NCBI GenBank assembly: GCA_003232155.1
Contig: QILY01000188.1
Span: 1 to 7,669 of the forward strand
Reading direction: 5' to 3'
Origin: Maribacter sp.
GTDB taxonomy: Bacteria; Bacteroidota; Bacteroidia; Flavobacteriales; Flavobacteriaceae
DNA length: 7,669 nucleotides
Under the pieces are notes generated by a model. That model was not told where the DNA came from. It saw nothing but the letters and a program-made list of their open reading frames with translations, and searched no databases. The position numbers and the translations under genes were made by a program. This document shows positions 6,152-7,669 of the stretch, piece after piece; within the stretch, counting starts at the first letter, position 1; every line of letters begins with the position of its first letter.

Positions 6152-7039
6152 TTATTTTAAGGCAAATCTATTTGTTGCCAATAATTTTAATCCTTCGTCA
6201 TATACATTTACCATGTAGTTGCCTTTTTGAAAGTCACCAGCTGGTTTATTAATGTAATCACAAACATCTAAAGATTTATTCTCATAGTAAAAACTAGTAG
6301 TTTTACTATAAGTAATAGAAGCTCCAGAGTCATTTGATTTATTGAAACTTTCACCAAGTACATTACCTTGTGGGTCAAGAACCTCAACAAAGAACTCTCT
6401 GTCTCCTGCACTAGCAATTACGTTATCAGCTATCGTAAAACAGATTTTGAATTTATCAGTAGATTTTGCTCTAGAAGTAGAAACCAATTTTCCGCTTTTA
6501 CGCTCTTTTACTGCATCAATATTAAATTTAGACAAGTTCAAAGCAGAACCTCTCTCGACAACATCAGCCAATTGCGTGTTTTGAACAACTAAAGAATCAT
6601 TAAATACAGTTTGCTTTTCTAATTGAACAAAAGTACTGTCACGTTGCATAGCTATTAAAGTATTAGATTGTGTAAGTGAATCTACTTGCCTTAACAATTG
6701 CTCTCTTTCTTTCTTCAAAACGCTAACTTGTCTTCTATATCTTGATAAAGAAGAAATATCAGCTTTCATTGTTTTTACAGAATCTAAATATTTTGCAATA
6801 TTATCTCTAGCACTTACCAACTCTTCATTGGTAGCATTGCTTTCTAAAATAGCTTTGTCATATTCAGATTTTAAGCTGTTCAAATCTTCAACGACCAAGC
6901 CTTTTTCATGAATAAGATCGGTTTCAGTCTTTTTCTTGTCTTGGTATAAACTTACCGTGTAAATAATAACACCAAGTAAAACCACACCCAAAAGGCCTGC
7001 CAATACTTTTAATCCGTTGTTACTTTTTGTTTCAGTCAT
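6152..7039 (-). CDS. Membrane-anchored coiled-coil protein with C-terminal beta-rich domain; unnamed
   Basis: The protein has 295 residues from the ATG at 7039. Residues 9-31 are one transmembrane helix after a short polar N-terminus. Residues about 34-162 are charged heptad-like helix (ELVSARDNI, SVLKKEREQLLRQVDSL), a long coiled coil. Residues about 165-295 look beta-rich, with FKICFTIADN and AGDREFFVEVLDPQGN strands, Cys200 and Cys250, and a final FALK. From memory, proteins with this layout are common in Bacteroidota and are often loosely labelled chromosome segregation/SMC-like because of the coiled coil. I see no ATPase motif to justify that. The most likely topology is N-terminus inside with the rest periplasmic, though the lysines just after the helix (KKKTET) weaken that reading. 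I found no TAnnTTTG promoter in the AT-rich 100 bases upstream. Transcription should end at the 6093-6126 hairpin. Confidence 0.88.
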   Translation of the reverse strand: MTETKSNNGLKVLAGLLGVVLLGVIIYTVSLYQDKKKTETDLIHEKGLVVEDLNSLKSEYDKAILESNATNEELVSARDNIAKYLDSVKTMKADISSLSRYRRQVSVLKKEREQLLRQVDSLTQSNTLIAMQRDSTFVQLEKQTVFNDSLVVQNTQLADVVERGSALNLSKFNIDAVKERKSGKLVSTSRAKSTDKFKICFTIADNVIASAGDREFFVEVLDPQGNVLGESFNKSNDSGASITYSKTTSFYYENKSLDVCDYINKPAGDFQKGNYMVNVYDEGLKLLATNRFALK

Positions 7040-7268
7040 AATGTAATTATTAATTAATCTGATTTAATATTAATAAGTGCTTGTTTGTATCAGTTTTATA
7101 TACGGTAGTATTTTCAGTTTAGATTTTTTTCATTTAAAAAAAACAAATATCACTATTCGTGCAATTGTTGAAATCATTCACTTTATCGATGAAATACATT
7201 CCTTAAAACCTGAGTACGCAGTGCATTTCAGGGATTTAACCCGCATTATTACCTCACAGGTACCCGAC
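7040..7268. other. AT-rich leader and gene-free stretch
   Basis: Upstream of the coiled-coil gene the sequence is very AT-rich (repeats of TTAATTAAT near 7049-7057), followed by ordinary mixed sequence. A GTG-initiated frame of 67 codons (7077-7280) lies here. It lacks a promoter or leader signal and has no recognisable motif, so I do not call it a gene. Nothing else is visible. Confidence 0.4.
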
Positions 7269-7302
7269 AAATTTCCCTAAATCCAACAGATTTGGAAAAT
7301 TT
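7269..7302. repeat. Imperfect hairpin of about 13 bp
   Basis: AAATC/GATTT (7279-7283/7289-7293, loop CAACA) is flanked by CC/GG and then AAATTT/AAATTT, separated by a 2-base and a 1-base bulge. It marks the left edge of the structured non-coding region. There is no T-tract typical of a terminator. Confidence 0.5.
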
Positions 7303-7328
7303 CGCCTTGGAATAGTCTCCACCCTAAG

Positions 7329-7357
7329 CCTCCCCAGAAGGGAGGGAGCTGCTTCCC
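7329..7357. repeat. Two mutually exclusive GC-rich hairpins
   Basis: CCTCCC (7329-7334) pairs with GGGAGG (7340-7345) around a 5-base loop. GGGAG (7344-7348) can pair instead with TTCCC (7353-7357, one G-U pair) around a 4-base loop. Bases 7344-7345 are shared, so the two cannot form together. The local GC content is much higher than in the surrounding sequence. Confidence 0.45.
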
Positions 7358-7408
7358 GACACTTTTGAATCCCTAATTTTTTGCTGGATCTGCTCCCCTA
7401 CTTTTGGA
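7346..7408. repeat. Diverged direct repeat with about 40-base step
   Basis: Bases 7346-7369 and 7387-7408 share about 18 matching positions over 22-24 with two short gaps. The shared parts include CTGCT, CCC and ACTTTTG. A further CTTTTGAA at 7441-7448 keeps the roughly 40-base step, but its flanks do not match clearly. Confidence 0.4.
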
Positions 7409-7434
7409 GGAACCGGGGGGCAATCCAGTAAAAT
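7376..7434. repeat. Long 59-base hairpin
   Basis: Three helical blocks stack: ATTTT/AAAAT (7376-7380/7430-7434), CTGGAT/ATCCAG (7384-7389/7423-7428) and TGCTCCCC/GGGGGGCA (7391-7398/7415-7422, one G-U pair). They are separated by a small internal loop and a single bulged C, giving 19 pairs with a 16-base apical loop. Neither strand has a following T-tract, so this is not an ordinary terminator. It could be an RNA element or an intergenic repeat. Confidence 0.6.
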
Positions 7435-7438
7435 GGTC

Positions 7439-7459
7439 TTCTTTTGAACAGAAAAAGAA
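7439..7459. repeat. Small 7-bp hairpin
   Basis: TTCTTTT (7439-7445) and AAAAGAA (7453-7459) are perfectly complementary around a 7-base loop. AT-rich and short, it is listed because it continues the run of hairpins leading to the large palindrome. Confidence 0.3.
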
Positions 7460-7482
7460 AATTTGTCGTGCACTTTCTTAGC

Positions 7483-7638
7483 ATCTGTTAAGAAATAACT
7501 GATACATTTCGGCTTGCTATTCTACCCTTTTTTTTTGCTAAAATTTTCAACCGTAGCTATAGCTATGCTTGAAAATTTTAACTTTAAAAAAGAGCATAAT
7601 ACCTGCCCCGATCCTGCACCATTTATTTCTTAACAGAT
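7483..7638. repeat. Large imperfect palindrome (foldback / MITE-like element)
   Basis: Outer ends ATCTGTTAAGAAATAA (7483-7498) and its exact reverse complement (7623-7638) are 16 bp perfect. Inner arms TAAAATTTTCAA (7539-7550) and TTGAAAATTTTA (7569-7580) are 12 bp perfect. The centre TAGCTATAGCTA (7554-7565) is its own reverse complement and is flanked by one more pair and a G-T. All are nearly concentric (centres 7559.5-7560.5). Between ends and core only short matches survive (TCGG/CCGA at 7509-7512/7608-7611, TATT/AATA at 7518-7521/7598-7601, T-run/A-run). Weaker similarity continues outward to about 7452 and the window end. There is no coding sequence inside. It could be a non-autonomous mobile element, a recombination or attachment site, or a very long RNA hairpin. 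Confidence 0.75.
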
Positions 7639-7669
7639 ACTTAAAGCTGTGATTTTTACTTTATTTTTT

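Noticed and set aside
6342..6592. Plus-strand frames of 74-80 codons opposite the coiled-coil gene
   Set aside because: They lie wholly antisense to a well-supported gene and show no domain or start signal.
7077..7280. GTG-initiated frame of 67 codons in the 3' intergenic region
   Set aside because: No promoter, leader or recognisable motif, and its end runs into the 7269-7302 hairpin; probably a chance frame, though a short unknown peptide cannot be excluded.

Overview
The window looks like chromosomal DNA of a Bacteroidota member, most likely family Flavobacteriaceae. It is AT-rich. Starts have A-rich leaders instead of clear Shine-Dalgarno sites. Three intergenic regions carry the Bacteroidota -7 promoter element TAnnTTTG. 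One gene encodes a carboxypeptidase-regulatory-domain / plug / barrel outer-membrane protein typical of the phylum. The genus cannot be read from this sequence.

Layout from left to right: the 3' part of prfB (peptide release factor 2, cut by the window edge); a small ArsC/YfgD-family thioredoxin-fold protein (751-1092); an intergenic stretch of about 200 bases rich in dyads, ending in a promoter; a two-gene unit of an exported Gly/Arg-rich, Spy-like helical protein (1297-1800) and an 842-residue outer-membrane beta-barrel protein (1802-4330), one base apart; a 57-residue membrane protein on the minus strand (4375-4548), divergent from fumC (class II fumarase, 4680-6077), with a promoter visible for each; a strong bidirectional terminator (6093-6126); and a convergent minus-strand gene for a membrane-anchored coiled-coil protein (6152-7039).

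The last 630 bases (7040-7669) hold no gene I can support. From about 7269 onward they are packed with inverted repeats: several hairpins, a diverged direct repeat with a step of about 40 bases, and a large nearly concentric palindrome (7483-7638) with perfect 16-bp ends and an almost perfectly self-complementary 42-bp core. This looks like a foldback or MITE-type repeat, or a structured RNA locus, and is the most unusual part of the window.

The genes are mostly housekeeping (translation termination, TCA cycle) and envelope functions. I see no defence system, CRISPR array, tRNA, rRNA or intact transposase. The best candidates for something undescribed are the 3' palindrome and its hairpin cluster, the coupled exported helper plus barrel pair, and the two unnamed membrane proteins.
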